Assembly: GCF_019059575.1 (NCBI RefSeq)
Contig: NW_024883035.1
Coordinates: 82,865-146,864 of the forward strand
DNA: 64,000 nucleotides
Direction: 5' to 3'
DNA from: Amphibalanus amphitrite
Lineage: Eukaryota > Arthropoda > Thecostraca > Balanomorpha > Balanidae
The notes beneath the pieces were generated by a model. The model ran no database searches and was not told the DNA's origin. It saw only the letters and a list, made by a program, of their open reading frames with translations. Numbering within the stretch: the stretch's first letter is position 1; each line of letters begins with the position of its first letter. The position numbers and the translations under genes are program-made. Positions 10,977 through 23,623 of this stretch are shown here, piece by piece.

Positions 10977-13900
10977 TCTCTATCCCCCACCCGTCCCACC
11001 CCACTGCGGTGTGGTCGGCTGGCGCCTGGTCCGGCCTTTCCCCGGCATCCCGCGGGTGTCGGACCGAGAGGCCTCACCGACCGAGAGGCCTCACCTGCTC
11101 CTCTGTCCAGCCGCGGTGAGAGCACCGCTCCGCCGCGCCTGCCTGACTCGATTAGGCCCGGCCGACCGCCGAGACACCGGCCAGGGAAGGGGATGAGACA
11201 TAGCGACCGTGTATAATTCCCTGAGGCACCGCCGGCATCACCAGACGTGGTGCGATGTCTGTCCGAGCGATAAATGGGATGACGGTTGCATGATCAGCTG
11301 GTTGAGAGAGCTATGTCTTGCGTGCAGATGGCTATCAGACACCTGTTCATCAGTTTGTATTTTTGTTCTGTGTAATTGCCTGAATTGATCGTTTGGGTAT
11401 CAATGCTTAAAAGCGTAGAGCACGGCACAATGCACATTACACGTCTCTACTAAGAACTCATCTCATGAAAAACAAGGAAGTCTTTCTCATCGGTCACAAA
11501 CGCCACTGGAAGTGACAGAAGACGGGCTTCTGAATCAGAGATGCTGGCTGCAAAGGACGGCGACCACAGAAAACGATAGAGTCGCCGGATTCGGGCACAC
11601 TCCACGGCAAGCGATAAAGCTGCCGCATTTGGGTCACCACTCAGCCGTCAAACACGCAGATAATCTACATTCATGAGTACCAGGGGGCACATCAAGCGGG
11701 AACGTAGTATTTCTGTACGCTTCATGCAATCATAACTTTGTGATAAGCGGTCGACTAAGCTCAGGCTGCCAACCAGTTGTTTGTATAATGCTGAGTTCAC
11801 ATCACTCCCAGTGGTTATGACTTATGCATTATACGAACATTTGACATGGTAGTATGGAATGCATATTGGCATTCAAAACATAAACATAACCACTGACGCT
11901 CCAGCTTTCTGAATCCATTCGATGGCCCTGCAGCCATCGAGCCGTGGCGAGTGACAGGGCTGACCCACAGCCACTCCACTCTTAGGCCATCTCTGTCGCA
12001 GGCCGGCGCCGCCCGACCGCCTGCTTTATGCTGCAACATTCCTGCGATAAGGCGGATCTGCATAGAAATAGAACGGAACAGACAGTGGACCCGAGCCGAG
12101 CCTGGGCCGCAGGGATCCCTCTGATGATGGGGAGTCTGAATTGTGCTTTCATTGAGCAGTCGGCGGGCGTTGACTGCGGATATGGGAGACGAAGTGACTG
12201 GTGTGCCAGAAATAGAAAGGAGTTACTAGTACCAAAAATGAACCACAGTGACCGGTGCCCATACATAAAGTGATATAGTAAATCGAGGCTTCCGGTGCAA
12301 CGCGTCAGAAAGAAATTGATGGCTTCTGGTTGTTTTCTGGTGATTGAAACTGGTTTCTGTTCACCGGCCAATACAGTTGAGTGAATAAATATAAGATATG
12401 ATTAAATCATATTTGCCCTTAGGCACGACCAACTGTCTACGATTAACAAGTCATCAGCCCATCTAGCTATTAGAAAAGTCATGCAAGACTTTCTGAAGCA
12501 TTGCGACGTACTTAACATGCTGGCATGCATAGAATATCAAGCCTCTTTATGCCCGCCTTTAATTTCAATAATCACACGCACGAATCGCTTGACTCGAGGC
12601 GAGCCGCATTATAATGAGCTCTGGGCCCACGCGGATCCTTGCTCTGCGCCATGTGAACCGCAAGCTGGGAAGTGCCGCTGGTAAATTTAACTTCAGCTCA
12701 GCCTCCGCTGCCGGAACCGAACGCTTCAACAGAGCAGAGAGCATCTGTAGCCATGAAAACACCCGCAAACCGATGCTCCAACGATCGAGAAAATCTGAGG
12801 CTACGTGGCTTCAAGAGTCGTAGACAATGCCCCACAAATTACGTACTTTCAGACAGTTTCACATGAATATCTGGCCTATGTAAAGTATCTGTCACTAGAG
12901 CTCATAGTCACGGATTCTCTGACTTCTCTTGCTCAAAAACATCTCCCTTCGAAATCTTATCGCTCAGCCAATCACTCTCGAGTTTCACCTCAATAACTCT
13001 GATGCCCAAGTCGGGCTTAACCTGGACTCCCACTTCGGAGTCTACGACCGCTAGCCTCTGACCCAAGAGCATCTCACCAAGAAGCAGTTTCTCACTCCGG
13101 AGTCTCTCACCCTGGATCCTCTTACCCTGGATCTTCTCACACCAGTCAGCTCGGTAACCAGGATCAATACCGGGCAGATTAGCTCGGTCCCACGCTAACA
13201 CTTATCGGCCCACGCCGTCGCGCGCCGCGAAAAGGGACCCAGTATATTAGCGTTCGTTTGTTCGATCTCTCAGAGTGTGTGCAGAAGGGATCGAGATAAC
13301 ATATGGAAAGAGGATGAAGAAAAGCCGCTTCGCTGGTGGTCTGGAGGAAGATGCCACACCAAGATGTCGTCTGCCGTCATTGTAAATATGTCTTCTTTTG
13401 TTTCATTCTTTTTGTTTGGAGAAATTTACGATTTCACGACACCGTAACTTCAAATGTAGCCGTGTGAGTTTCACCAATTCACAACAATCATTCAGTTCAC
13501 AGCGTACCATGGCGGCTCGTCAGTGGCTTCTCGCTGCTTCCGGAGTGTTACGTATGAAGCCATCCGGCGTGGCATGTGATCATTGACACCAGTCTTCTGC
13601 ATCTAAAAATGTTATACATCATTTATAGAGTAGCTCGTTGGTTCTACGATATTTTATAGAAGTCACCTGAGGGTCCATGGGGCCCCGTGTCACCCAGCCC
13701 ACCGGCGAGCGATTGGATCCATGTTCGGCGAATTTCACCCGGCGGCGTGTTTAATCTCACGTGCCTGCTCGGACAGGCGCGTACGTGACTGCCCTCCTCA
13801 GCCCATTCCTGACATTGCCAGGGGCCGTTAAAACGGAGCTGCTCAGGAATATTCATCGCTGACATGCCTCAGCTTTGAAATGACTGACGGGGCACGCGTA

Positions 13901-16900
13901 GAAATAAGTTGCAGAGAGCACATGCATAAATGACCGCAGAACAAGAACTGGTCCAACAACTAGTTTTATGAATGCTCTAGAGAAGGACAATTGGTTTTCT
14001 GATCAAACATGCGAATTTCAAAAATTATAGACAACATAAAACATATGAAGTGCTTCCGACTTTTCAAGCAACGCAGTGTTTTAGTCGTTACTGTGGCTAC
14101 GTCTACTTCCAGGCGACCCAACTCGGAAATGAACACCAATTCATCATAAATATGCATTGTGTACAGTTGTCTAATGTAAGCAGAAGTTATGTCATAACCT
14201 ATATTCATACGCAGTCCATATTCATGTCCGAATTCAGCTCCACTGCGTGCGTGAAGCACCCCGTCTTCTCCGCTGTAGGTGTCGAGTCAGCAATAATCTT
14301 CAACACATCGCCTCCTTCTCTGACGATTCAGCAATTCAACTGCCATTCGCTTTAGAGAACTGTTGAATATGGCTAGGCCCCGTCTAATTCCGTGAAATGA
14401 AATATCAGAATTTGTCATTGTTCCGTCAGCCAGCATCAGGGCGATAATTGGTCTGTGGCGTCGAGAGCTTATGGTTGATGGGGCGCTCGGTATAATTGAC
14501 GTTTACTGTTTAAATGAACGTCTATGTTCTGCAGGGTCTACTCCTCATTGTGTGTGTTATTATTGCTCCTTACATCAAGGGGAAACGTATGGGAAACATT
14601 CCAGGTTGGGAATAACTTGAAGAATAACGGTTGCTTTATGCTTCTATGCGGTTTCGACAGAAATGTGCAGTCCTTTCTGCTATCATTCTTAGGCATTTTA
14701 GTAGTAACCGTATCAACTAAAATGTCAAGTAGCACGGCAAGATACCAAACCGCCTCATCAACGCAGCACATTGCTTATTCTACCACAGCACATCACTGCA
14801 TTATTTAGGCAACCTTGCCCCCGGCCTCATTATAAACTCCCCATTAGGCACCTCGCCAACAGCTTTGTCACGCTTCAATTAACCCCATCGGAATCGTCGG
14901 TCGCTCGTTATGCGTCAGCGTACGGCGGGCAGGGAGCTGCACAGCTCCAAATTTCCTCTATCGCAACTTCCGATCGTCGCCCAATTGGCGTCATTAGCAG
15001 CTCACAGCGGACGCCGACAAAAAGCACAGGAGCTGAGAGAGCTCAGCCGAGCTCCGGCCGAAGAGCTGATCACAGTGATCAGGATTAGCCCATCAGCGAG
15101 CCGTGAGAGGTCCGGTGAGATGGGCAAAAAGCGAGCCACCCTGCCGCTAAACGAGGTTCTAACGTCTCAGCGCGAAGTATGAACATAACACACCCATCAA
15201 TTCAAGTTTGACGACAATCCATTCAGAGTTGACCTATAAACCAACCTCTGGTCAAACGGCTGCGTGCCCCGCAGTCCAAATTCCTGGCCACGTGCAGAGC
15301 GGGACCGACCGCCGGCCGCTCGACCGAGACGGTCTGCACTCGGGCGCGGCGACTTACGACGGCAGGCCGGCCCGGCCCCGGATTTAGGTCGCGATCTATG
15401 CTGGCAGTTGGGTTTTTACATCTCCTCGAAGGCACCGGTGGCGGCCGCGGCCCTAGAGCCGCTCCGCTTATATACAGTATGTAGGAGGGAGTATTCCTAT
15501 TGATCTGGGAGTGGCCCAGCCCAGCGCTCCACTGCGCTGCCTGGATTGCACGAGGAGGAAGTGATTGGAAATGCGGAATTGAAAATGAGTGGTGTTTTGG
15601 ATGAGAGAATTACTCTGCACTCGTACTTTGCTACATGTGTATGGCATAGGGGCACATATTAATGTATAGGGCATTTTTGTTAAAACTTTATGGTTTTCAA
15701 AACAGTGACTCATTATCGATGTAAGGAATTAGAAGGTATTTCACTAGGCTCACTGCATTTTGTTTCACACAAACACAAGCAACCGCCTAAATATGATTTG
15801 TTATCGTTGTTAGCTGAGCTATGGAAAGCAAACAATATGTACAGGATAGATTTCTAATAAAGTAGGTACAGGGTTGTCTCCGTCTTGAAATACCATTTTA
15901 TAAGTCATAATTTTTATCAGTGTTTTTTTTTCTTTTCAATATTGTAATCCTACTAAATCTAAACATCGCTGTATCGATGGAAAATTTTAAGCGAGAAGCA
16001 TGCTGTATCAGAGCAACATCCAATAAATGCTCCCGAACATCGTTCAATGTGACTGAGAGCACTCGTGCAAAATTTTGGCCGTCTTATCACGCGCGTCTCG
16101 CGAGCTCTCAGCATAAATCATTTCTCTTTGAGTCGACACACAGTCGCGGAATAAAAACTGCCAATCCGACAGATCGAGCCGACTTGACGAGAAAATGGTG
16201 AGATTGAAAATCCCGTCGAAACGAAACTCCATAGACTCGCCTGTAGACACCGCACGGAGCAAGGGCTTGATGGATGTAAGGAAATAGTGTTTGACGTAAA
16301 TAGTAACATTTTAAAGCGTTATGAGTCCTTATTGATGTGGGTAATTAAATAGTTTTTCCTCTCATGATCGCTACATATGTCATCTGCAAAAAGAACCAGA
16401 CAAATGAGGCACTGAGTGAATAGTAGTTGTTACCAAAGCTTGTTTTTCTTTTCTTTTCATCGATCAAGCGAGGGACCGAACAAGAACATATCGTAGGTAT
16501 TTGGTAATTTTGAAACAAAGTTCGGCGACATTACAGGCTTGCTGATCTTCAAAGACTGCTATTCATTCACAAAATCGAGTCAAAAGTACGCCATCGCCGC
16601 TAACTGGCGCCTACTCGCAGTAAGACTGAACCATTAGTTTATGACGTGAAAATCTATTTTTCACGCATAAAGATTGATAATTTCACAATGCGTTTATCGT
16701 GGCTGTGGGAAGGGTGCAATGAAAGTTTTGATTAATTATTCTTCATGGAATAAATTAAGGTGGGTATAAGAAGTGAAATATTTGCTAAAAAAGTAATGTG
16801 TTTCACCGATTCATTGTGTAGTGTGTAACGATGCCAAAAGTGATACCTAGTGTACTTCCGTATGTTTTGAGTTTTGAAGAAAGAGAAACATTGGTTGGCT

Positions 16901-16907
16901 TGCTGTC
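10977..16907. other. About 5.9 kb without a recognisable gene
   Basis: No splice-bounded coding segment, RNA gene or intact transposon stands out. A minus-strand frame of 97 codons at 12908-13201 has repeating KIQGKRIQGE/LLLGEMLLGQ units, which come from short CTCACCCTGGATC-type DNA repeats. A CpG-rich patch at 15270-15480 carries no gene I can support. Confidence 0.5.
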
Positions 16908-16910
16908 TTA

Positions 16911-17094
16911 AGGCTGAAACAGACTCTTTCCGCGTTCAGGAAATCGCATGCGAGAGCCTATTCAAATACATTATAATTCTTCTCGCATCAATCGCTTGCG
17001 GGAGGTGCGTGTGATTGATGCGAGCGTGCTTCCATGTATTTGAATAGGCTCTCGCATGCGATTTCCTGACTGCGGAAAGAGTCTGTTTCAGGCT
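16911..17094. mobile_element. Foldback MITE, PIF/Harbinger-like (184 bp)
   Basis: Arms of about 61 bp are inverted with only a few mismatches. The outer ends are AGGCTGAAACAGACTC on the left and the complement of AGCCTGAAACAGACTC on the right, and the inner arms both contain ATCGCATGCGAGAGCC. The element is flanked by TTA on both sides (16908-16910 and 17095-17097), matching the TWA duplication of PIF/Harbinger elements. It has no coding capacity. Confidence 0.85.
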
Positions 17095-17097
17095 TTA

Positions 17098-18290
17098 TAG
17101 AGGGTTCTGTCAACTTACGAGTATCCACTCATTCTTAATAATCTAACTTATAAGGTTTCATCATTCCGTTTAATTTTGTATGCCTCAGTAGTAGAGGCTG
17201 GACCTGTTGAGTACCGGTCGGGTACTATGGAGGCATTCATTAGAGCTACATCATTTCACAAAACTGTGGGACAAAGATTATCAGGTACGACATAATAACT
17301 TATTTTTAAATGGCTTTTATATTTTCCTCAGACACTCGTGATAAGACACTATTCGCGACGTTACCAGCGGGTCAAAGACGTCACGGATGCCATTATGCTG
17401 CCATCAAATTTACCCCTTGTGCATTTAGCTAGCACAGCTAATTTTAGATATCTGCTGAACCAGCAACAAACATTTTTCATTTGCTTCTCGATTCAGCTTT
17501 ACCGCAGGCTGAATTTTAAACCACAAATTGAATCAAACGACATCAGTATAGCTGAGGCATGAACAAGTCACGCTATTTTTCAGTCCGTTGAGCAGCCGTC
17601 AGCTTTTCTGGGCAAAATGAGTGGCTGGGAATTCCCGACACATGTCACACCGTGGTACCGCCGGCCGAAATTTATTGTTGTTGCCGAGTTTTACTGGCAG
17701 CTTTGCCAGAGCGCAGCTGGAGATTTATTACTACAGACTGGAATAAAAGGATAGATAATTACAAGTTTAAGCCCACGCCATGGATGTAATATTTCGGTTT
17801 TACATTTTAATTACCTCGGCTTGCCTCTTCTTGCAGCGGGTTGCCAATTGGTGAGAAGCTCGAGTGCAATGGCTGAATGAATGTTATGACTTGCATTCCT
17901 ATTCACCGTATTCGCCTCAAAATAGCGTTGCGTCTCGGCGCTAAAGGCTATGGTAATTTCAGTCGGAGTCGCGCCCGCTAATTAGAATTAGAAATCCTTG
18001 CTTCGTTATTAAGATTCAAGTTAGAATGCGAACTCGTGCCCCTGGGTGATATCAATTTGCCAGTATTGTTCTCAGGAAAATGGTGAAAGATGCAAAAGGT
18101 TGTTCTTGATGCAGTTTCTAATGTTTTTGCCGTATTGTCCTATTTGAAAATATCTTTACACTGAATCCAGTAAACATTTATTGTACGAGTATAACTGAGG
18201 AGAAGCTAACGTCACATGCAAGGCCGTATGTCACATGCATTAGAATGTCCGCTTTTATGCTGTTATCCAACCAGTAAAACGCCTTTTGGG
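17098..18290. other. No gene recognised
   Basis: Unique-looking AT-rich DNA. The longest open frame (17338-17562, plus strand, 74 codons) has no recognisable domain. A possible acceptor at about 17840 is followed after 14 bases by a donor-like GTGAG, too short to call an exon. Confidence 0.5.
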
Positions 18291-18295
18291 CGAAG

Positions 18296-19040
18296 AACGA
18301 GCGAGCGAGATAGTGAGCCCTGCACGTGCGGAAGGGCGAGAGGGTACTTCCAACGGGCTTGTGCAAAGCACCCTTCTAACCGGTCGCTAGCGGTGTGCCA
18401 AATTTGAACGCAATCGGCCCAGCCGTTCCTGAGATCTGGAAGCGGCATTCTGCACGTGCGCACGTGCAAACGGGGTCCAAACTGACTTTTGCACGGCACC
18501 CTACTAACCGGTCCCCAACCGTGTACCAAATTTGAGCGCAATCGGCCCAGCCGTTCTCGAGATCTGGAAACGCCCCCTGCACGTGCGCACGTGCAGTAGC
18601 CCCTAACCGCAACACATGGGAATGCATTGCCTGGTGGTTGCCTACCTGTATGCCAAGTTTCAGCGAAATCGCCCCAGTAATTACCGAGTTACTGAAATGG
18701 GAACAAATTTGGCACCTCTTATTGTTGTATTTTGCACGTGCACTGGGGGTCACTCACATAGATCAAGAGTATCCGACCTTTGGTAGAAGGGGTGCAGCTA
18801 CCCTATAAAATTTACCGCAAGTCAATCGTTCAAGCCGCGTGAGATATGGGCCTCTCAAAATCACTACTTTTGCAAAACTGCTTGAACACCCTTGACTTTT
18901 CACGTGGCACGTGCCACGACGGTCACTGAGATGTATCAAAAGTAGTCAATTACGGGGTAGAAGGGATGGGGCTACCCAGCAAAAAAGACCGCAGGCCAAT
19001 CGGTCCAGCGGTTGCTGAGATATAAGCCTCTCAAAAGCGT
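18296..19040. repeat. CACGTG-rich tandem repeat block
   Basis: Two clear units with a period of about 129 bases (from about 18361 and 18490) each carry CTAACCGGTC, GTGCCAAATTTGA, GCAATCGGCCCAGCCGTTC and TGCACGTGCGCACGTGCA. More diverged copies continue to about 19030. I count about eight CACGTG palindromes. The phrases 'aatcggcccagccgtt...gagat' and the palindromes link it to the long units at 37654 and 40026. Confidence 0.75.
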
Positions 19041-19044
19041 TACA

Positions 19045-19089
19045 GGCCGGGCCGGGCCGGGCCGGGCCGGGCCGGGCCGGGCCGGGCCG
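19045..19089. repeat. (GGGCC)n pentanucleotide microsatellite
   Basis: Nine perfect tandem GGGCC pentamers at the edge of the CACGTG-rich block, followed 40 bases later by a short GCTCGCT-type repeat. Confidence 0.95.
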
Positions 19090-19733
19090 CTCATACTGAG
19101 ATTTTTCCGTTATATTGAAATGACTTCGCTTCGCTCGCTGCGCTCGCTCGCTCGTAACCACAAGCGTGATAAACGTGCTTATTTAGCGTGAGACTCCCTT
19201 TTTAAAATTTGAGAATACAAAAGATAGGATGTGGTTATCACCTGACACATTCATCCACCGGCTAGACGCAAATCACATGCCTATTTAGGCGTATTAGAAA
19301 AAAAAAACTAACTGCGAGTATACGCAGGCTTCTAAGTTACTCAACACAAATTATTACTTTCCAGAGTAGTTGATCTGGAACAGTTTGACGCTCAGGGCTT
19401 GAAATATGGCTTGACTGAAAAAAAGATGTTTGACTACGTTTGCATGTGCTCGCAAAGTCGTCAGCCATGAGCTAATCGTCATGAATAAAGTGGTGGCAGG
19501 CACTTGCACTTGCCCATGTTGTGCCCGCATAAACTAATGTTTAATGGATGGATTTTTCTTATCGAGTTCACCAATCACCCACATGGCTAAATTTAAGTTA
19601 CTGTTCCGCCCGTGCATAGACAAGTCAAGTTATAGGCAATTAGGCATTTTCATATCAAGTTCAGAAATTACCCATATCGCATAATTAATTTATTGTCCCT
19701 CCCCTACATAGGCCAGTGTATCCCCATTCCTAC
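19090..19733. other. No gene recognised
   Basis: AT-rich sequence with two similar phrases (about 19560 and 19650: ATCGAGTTCACCAATCACCCA and a diverged copy). If the exon at 19734-19925 is real, this is its downstream intron. Confidence 0.45.
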
Positions 19734-19925
19734 CTTGAAGTTTCCGAAGCCTAGGTGATCACATGAGCACTGACACTCCCTGATGTGTTGCTCCAGGTCC
19801 TGTGGCAGCGGCGGCACGCAGGTCAACTCGATACTATCAGGGTCAGCCGCGGCAGCCGCCGCCGCTTCCCCTGTCCTTTGACACGAGCTCCCGTTGCACT
19901 GACCCCATCGTCGCCTGGTTTCCAT
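19734..19925 (-). CDS. Candidate first coding exon, product not recognised
   Basis: On the minus strand an ATG at 19925 in good context opens 64 codons that end exactly at a consensus donor (CTTCAAG|GTAGGA at 19734/19733), so the exon would leave in phase 0. The peptide starts METRRRWGQC, has an Ala run and then SIELTCVPPLPQDLEQHI, and ends with the Cys cluster ECQCSCDHLGFGNFK. The DNA around and upstream of the ATG is GC- and CpG-rich, as at many first exons. The Cys-x-Cys-x3-His pattern hints at a metal-binding or structural motif but I cannot name the family. The frame stays open upstream to 20048, so a longer N-terminus is possible. Downstream exons may be those at 9.8 and 2.2 kb. Confidence 0.42.
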
Positions 19926-20591
19926 GGTAATATGAGAGGAGAACACAGCCAGTAGGGTGACTACGTCCCGGCACCTCACCACGGACACCGCAGTTACGCC
20001 AGCACCGAGAGAAACCCCGAAAGAAACACCGCGTCTGATCGCTTCCAAGACGCGACGCTACACTGAGATAGACACAGCTGCCGAAAACACACACTTTCTC
20101 ACGCATACACACTGAGACATGACTTCGCAAGTCGTGGTCACTCGCAATGCCACCACGAGAAAGATCACGTCGTCGACCTCACGCGACGACCACCGCACGC
20201 CGACTGAGCTCCCTCCGAGAGTCCAACACCGCCCCCCAGCGACTGGGCCGGCGCGCACCGCCCCTGACCCTCGCGCTCCTCTGCTCCGACCGGAGCGAGA
20301 GAGCGATCGAATTTCATCGGTGAGCTGAGTGCTATGATCCCGAAGGTGTCGAATGTCGATGATAGCGTTTACTAAATGAGAGGAACGTAGGTGCTCCTTA
20401 ATTTTCAATCGAGAATCGGGACGATCTTCGTTGGTCGTACGAAGAGTATATAATTATTCATCATTTTATCTTAGTTGAACCTGTTATCTTTTTGACTTTG
20501 TTGTTGAGGTTACCGAGAGGGCATAACAATGTGGTTCCACTATGAACCTCTTCGCGGATTTTATAACTTCATGAGCCTCTATTCTAATTTG
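19926..20591 (-). other. GC-rich 5' flank of the candidate exon
   Basis: CpG-rich to about 20330, then AT-rich. It could hold the 5' untranslated region and promoter of the candidate minus-strand gene. No TATA box or other defined element can be assigned. Confidence 0.3.
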
Positions 20592-20612
20592 CTGTCTGTC
20601 TGTCTGTCTGAC

Positions 20613-20645
<33 letters not shown>

Positions 20646-20739
20646 GCCTGCCTGTCTGTCTGTCTGTCTGTCTCTCTTTCTCTCTCTCCCTCTCTCCCTC
20701 CCCCTCTCTCCCTCCCTCTCTCTCTTTCTCTCGCTCTCC

Positions 20740-20816
<77 letters not shown>
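20592..20816. repeat. Compound (CTGT)n-(CT)n microsatellite
   Basis: About 80 bases of CTGT tetranucleotides run into about 145 bases of CT with CCC and TTT interruptions. Long Ser-Leu-Cys-Val or Arg-Glu open frames here are repeat artefacts. Confidence 0.97.
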
Positions 20817-20818
<2 letters not shown>

Positions 20819-21536
20819 TCAGAATCAATCAACCACAAAAATAATTACACATCAAAGTAATGCTGTCTGTCAAACTATAATATGCTAACCTTTTACATCT
20901 TTTAGCGTACACAACTGCAAGCAGGCACACCCTACCGTATGTATTTTTTGCGGATCTGTCGCAGACATAGCAGCGACAGAAGTCAGCGGTCCATGAAATG
21001 CTAGATGGAAATCGGGATCAAACAGATATTTGTGACAAACATTCAGCAGTTACCATCTAAATAGAGTTGCTGATGACTACCTGCCTTATCCTGTCACGCT
21101 TTGAGCTACGCATTTTGGCAGCTTCGGCACCGGCTTCAAGCAAAATTTGCAGCTACGGGCGATGCGTGCTGGCCGACGGATCTAACTCCGGCTGCCGCTC
21201 GGATTTCGCATACACACCCTGGTCCGAAAGAATATCCGGTGCTCCCACATTTGACTAAATCGACATTAGCGTACATTGGTCTAGCTCGGCGGACTTGGGA
21301 ATGTAGTTTTTACCTCATATTTTATGCTCTATATAACTGGCAAGTGACAAGCGTGGACTTTGCTCGCCATGAATTTGCCTGACTTGTGACATGAGAAAAA
21401 TATAGCCTGACCCGGCTTCAGGCTTCATATTTGTAGTTTCGACTCAAATCCGTGATACCGGACTCGTAACAGACTCGACTCGGCATTCGTGGTTCGTCCG
21501 CTACAGGACAACATACTCGGCGTCAACAACCTCCAC
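20817..21536. other. No gene recognised
   Basis: Featureless sequence between the microsatellite and the hAT-type element. Open frames are short and lack domains. Confidence 0.5.
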
Positions 21537-22390
21537 CAGGGATGCGGAGCCGGAGCCGGAGTCGGAGCCGGAGCCGCCGGAGCCGGCATATTTTGCCCGG
21601 AGCCGGAGCCGGAGCCGGAGCCGTGAAACAATATAGCCCGGAGCCGGAGCCGGAGCCGGAGCCGCCAAAAAAGGGGGCGACTCCGGCTCTTTTTTATTTT
21701 TTGAAGAGGAAAAAATAATTGACCTAGTTCGGTTTGACAGTACAAGGCAGTATAACATATGGTACTGTCATGGGCCATCAAGTGAATGAAAAAAGCCGAA
21801 TATCCCCAGTATCCCACAATCAACTTCCTGTCTGCTCCTCCCCCCCCCCCACACGTCTACTGCATCCCCAGAACATGAGGACCGGTCATCAGGTGACGGC
21901 CATTGTTTTGAAGCCAGTGCAGTGGACTGCGACTCCCAGCACCGTCTCTTCCGACCCCAACTCCCCCCCCCCACCCCTCAATGCAGCCGAGACGGGTGTC
22001 AGCTTATGATGCAGGTTCAGTGAACTCCGATTCGCGGCGACTGCGTTTCCAATGCCATCGCTTCCTAGTCCTTTGTTCTACCAGTTCTCTCCGAGGTGCG
22101 TTTGCGCGGGGACGCGGTGAGCCGGTCATGGCCAAGAGTAACGCGTATAACCAATCCAATTTTTCTTCCACCCGCATTTAATTGATTGCATAGGGGATGT
22201 ACTGAGTCGGAGCCGGAGCCGCCGGAGCCGGAGCCGCCGGAGCCGGACCATTTTACTCGGAGCCGGAGCCGGAGCCGGAGCCGCCATAACATTTCACCCG
22301 GAGCCGGAGCCGGAGCCGGAGCCGATTTTTTTCTCCGGAGCCGGAGCCGGAGCCGGAGCCGTCTGAAATATCCACGGCTCCGCATCCCTG
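21537..22390. mobile_element. hAT-type non-autonomous element with GGAGCC arrays (854 bp)
   Basis: The ends are inverted: CAGGGATGCGGAGCCG from 21537 and its complement ending CCGCATCCCTG at 22390. The CAGGG terminus is typical of hAT elements. The flanks are CCTCCAC (21530-21536) and CCTCCAAC (22391-22398), an 8 bp duplication with one base lost on the left. Blocks of (GGAGCC)n lie just inside both ends, at 21543-21665 and 22205-22365, in the same orientation and separated by short AT-rich spacers. The 500 bp core has no coding signal. Confidence 0.78.
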
Positions 22391-22398
22391 CCTCCAAC

Positions 22399-22960
22399 GC
22401 TTGGCGAATGTAGAGGAGTATTGCGGCACAGCATAACTCCAGGCGCCTACTACTAGTGCCATCTCTGGGCGATATCAAGAAGTATGAATTCTCCCTGCAA
22501 TGAAGGGAATGTGTTTCTGCCATATGGAAGCAAAAGTCGTTTGTAGCGCGAGTGTCACAATTGTGGCGAAAGTTCGTGTAGTAAGGTAGGATAGCTAAGT
22601 GCCGTATTATTAATATTTTTTTTTAGTTATTTGGCTGTAAGTTTCAACACCCTGAACTGAACAACTACACTATGGAAGTGTGGGAACTGGGAAGTTTGTT
22701 AGGCTTTAAATACCAAAGCCAAAGTGTGGGATGGGATCTCTTTATCAATTTAACGTTTTTCAAGTCCAAGTCAGCATCAGCCATCAACCACTTACTTCAA
22801 GCTCAGGTTCAAGAGTTTTCTTATCTATCTCAATCTCCTAGTGCCTATCCATACCTAAGAAAGTGAACTGAATTGAACTTAGATTGTTTGTGCACACTGC
22901 ACATGAAGCTCGAATAATGTGTTTTTCTTCATGAATGAGGGCCAGTGTCAGTGTCATTGT
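22399..22960. other. No gene recognised
   Basis: Unique-looking AT-rich DNA upstream of PDCD5, with no coding signal. Confidence 0.5.
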
Positions 22961-22963
22961 GTG

Positions 22964-23171
22964 CAGGGACATCAACATAGCCAAAGGGGGGCAGGGGGCC
23001 ATGCCCCCTCCTGAGGACGAAAAATGAAATAAAATTTTTAAAAACCGCAGCTGCACCACACCTAAAAAAGTGGGCCAAATCCAACGAGCTTTCCTTTTTG
23101 GATGGGGTACCTATGACACTAGGCCGTGACCTGTGGCCCCTCCCTGAGCAAAATCCTGGCTATGTGCCTGG
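22964..23171. mobile_element. Small foldback element (about 208 bp)
   Basis: The left end CAGGGACATCAACATAGCC and the right end (complement of CCAGGCACATAGCCAGG) are imperfect inverted repeats. Each is followed inward by a C/G-rich run, AAAGGGGGGCAGGGGGCC on the left. A related terminal fragment, with GGCTACGTCCATGTC next to a poly-C run, lies at 45363-45396. Boundaries are approximate and no duplication was confirmed. Confidence 0.45.
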
Positions 23172-23623
23172 GTGTGTGCATGTGTCAATGTGGGTTCAGT
23201 GATCATTTCTCAATCATACATAAAATTGGAATGGTGTTATTCTTCTGGTGTTGTCATTTTGTTCCTGGTATTGTGTCGGGCTCATCAGAAGGTGTGGCTG
23301 CCCAACTGACTGGCTGCATGAGCTTTGCTCTCAAGTTTGTGTCATTTTCCTGGTTTTCACTGTTTCTTCTGTGTTGCTTTTTTGTCTTGTTTTGATGAAG
23401 TTGCTTATTTCACTTGCTGCTGAGACAGCTCAGCAGACAAAGCAGGTAGCAAGATATAGGTACCTAATGTACAATGTTGGTACATCATCTATTGTTAAGC
23501 TACGTGTGATGTCCTTATACCAAGTGGACGTGGACTTCGATAAAGCTGGTACCTGACTTATTCGTTTATATTTCAGGCTGGTGAAAGTATCAAATTGGCA
23601 AAGAGTGGCAATCTTAGTTCAAG

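Noticed and set aside
10580-11125. Long Ser-Leu and Arg-Glu frames
   Set aside because: Produced by the CT microsatellite; no conserved sequence outside the repeat.
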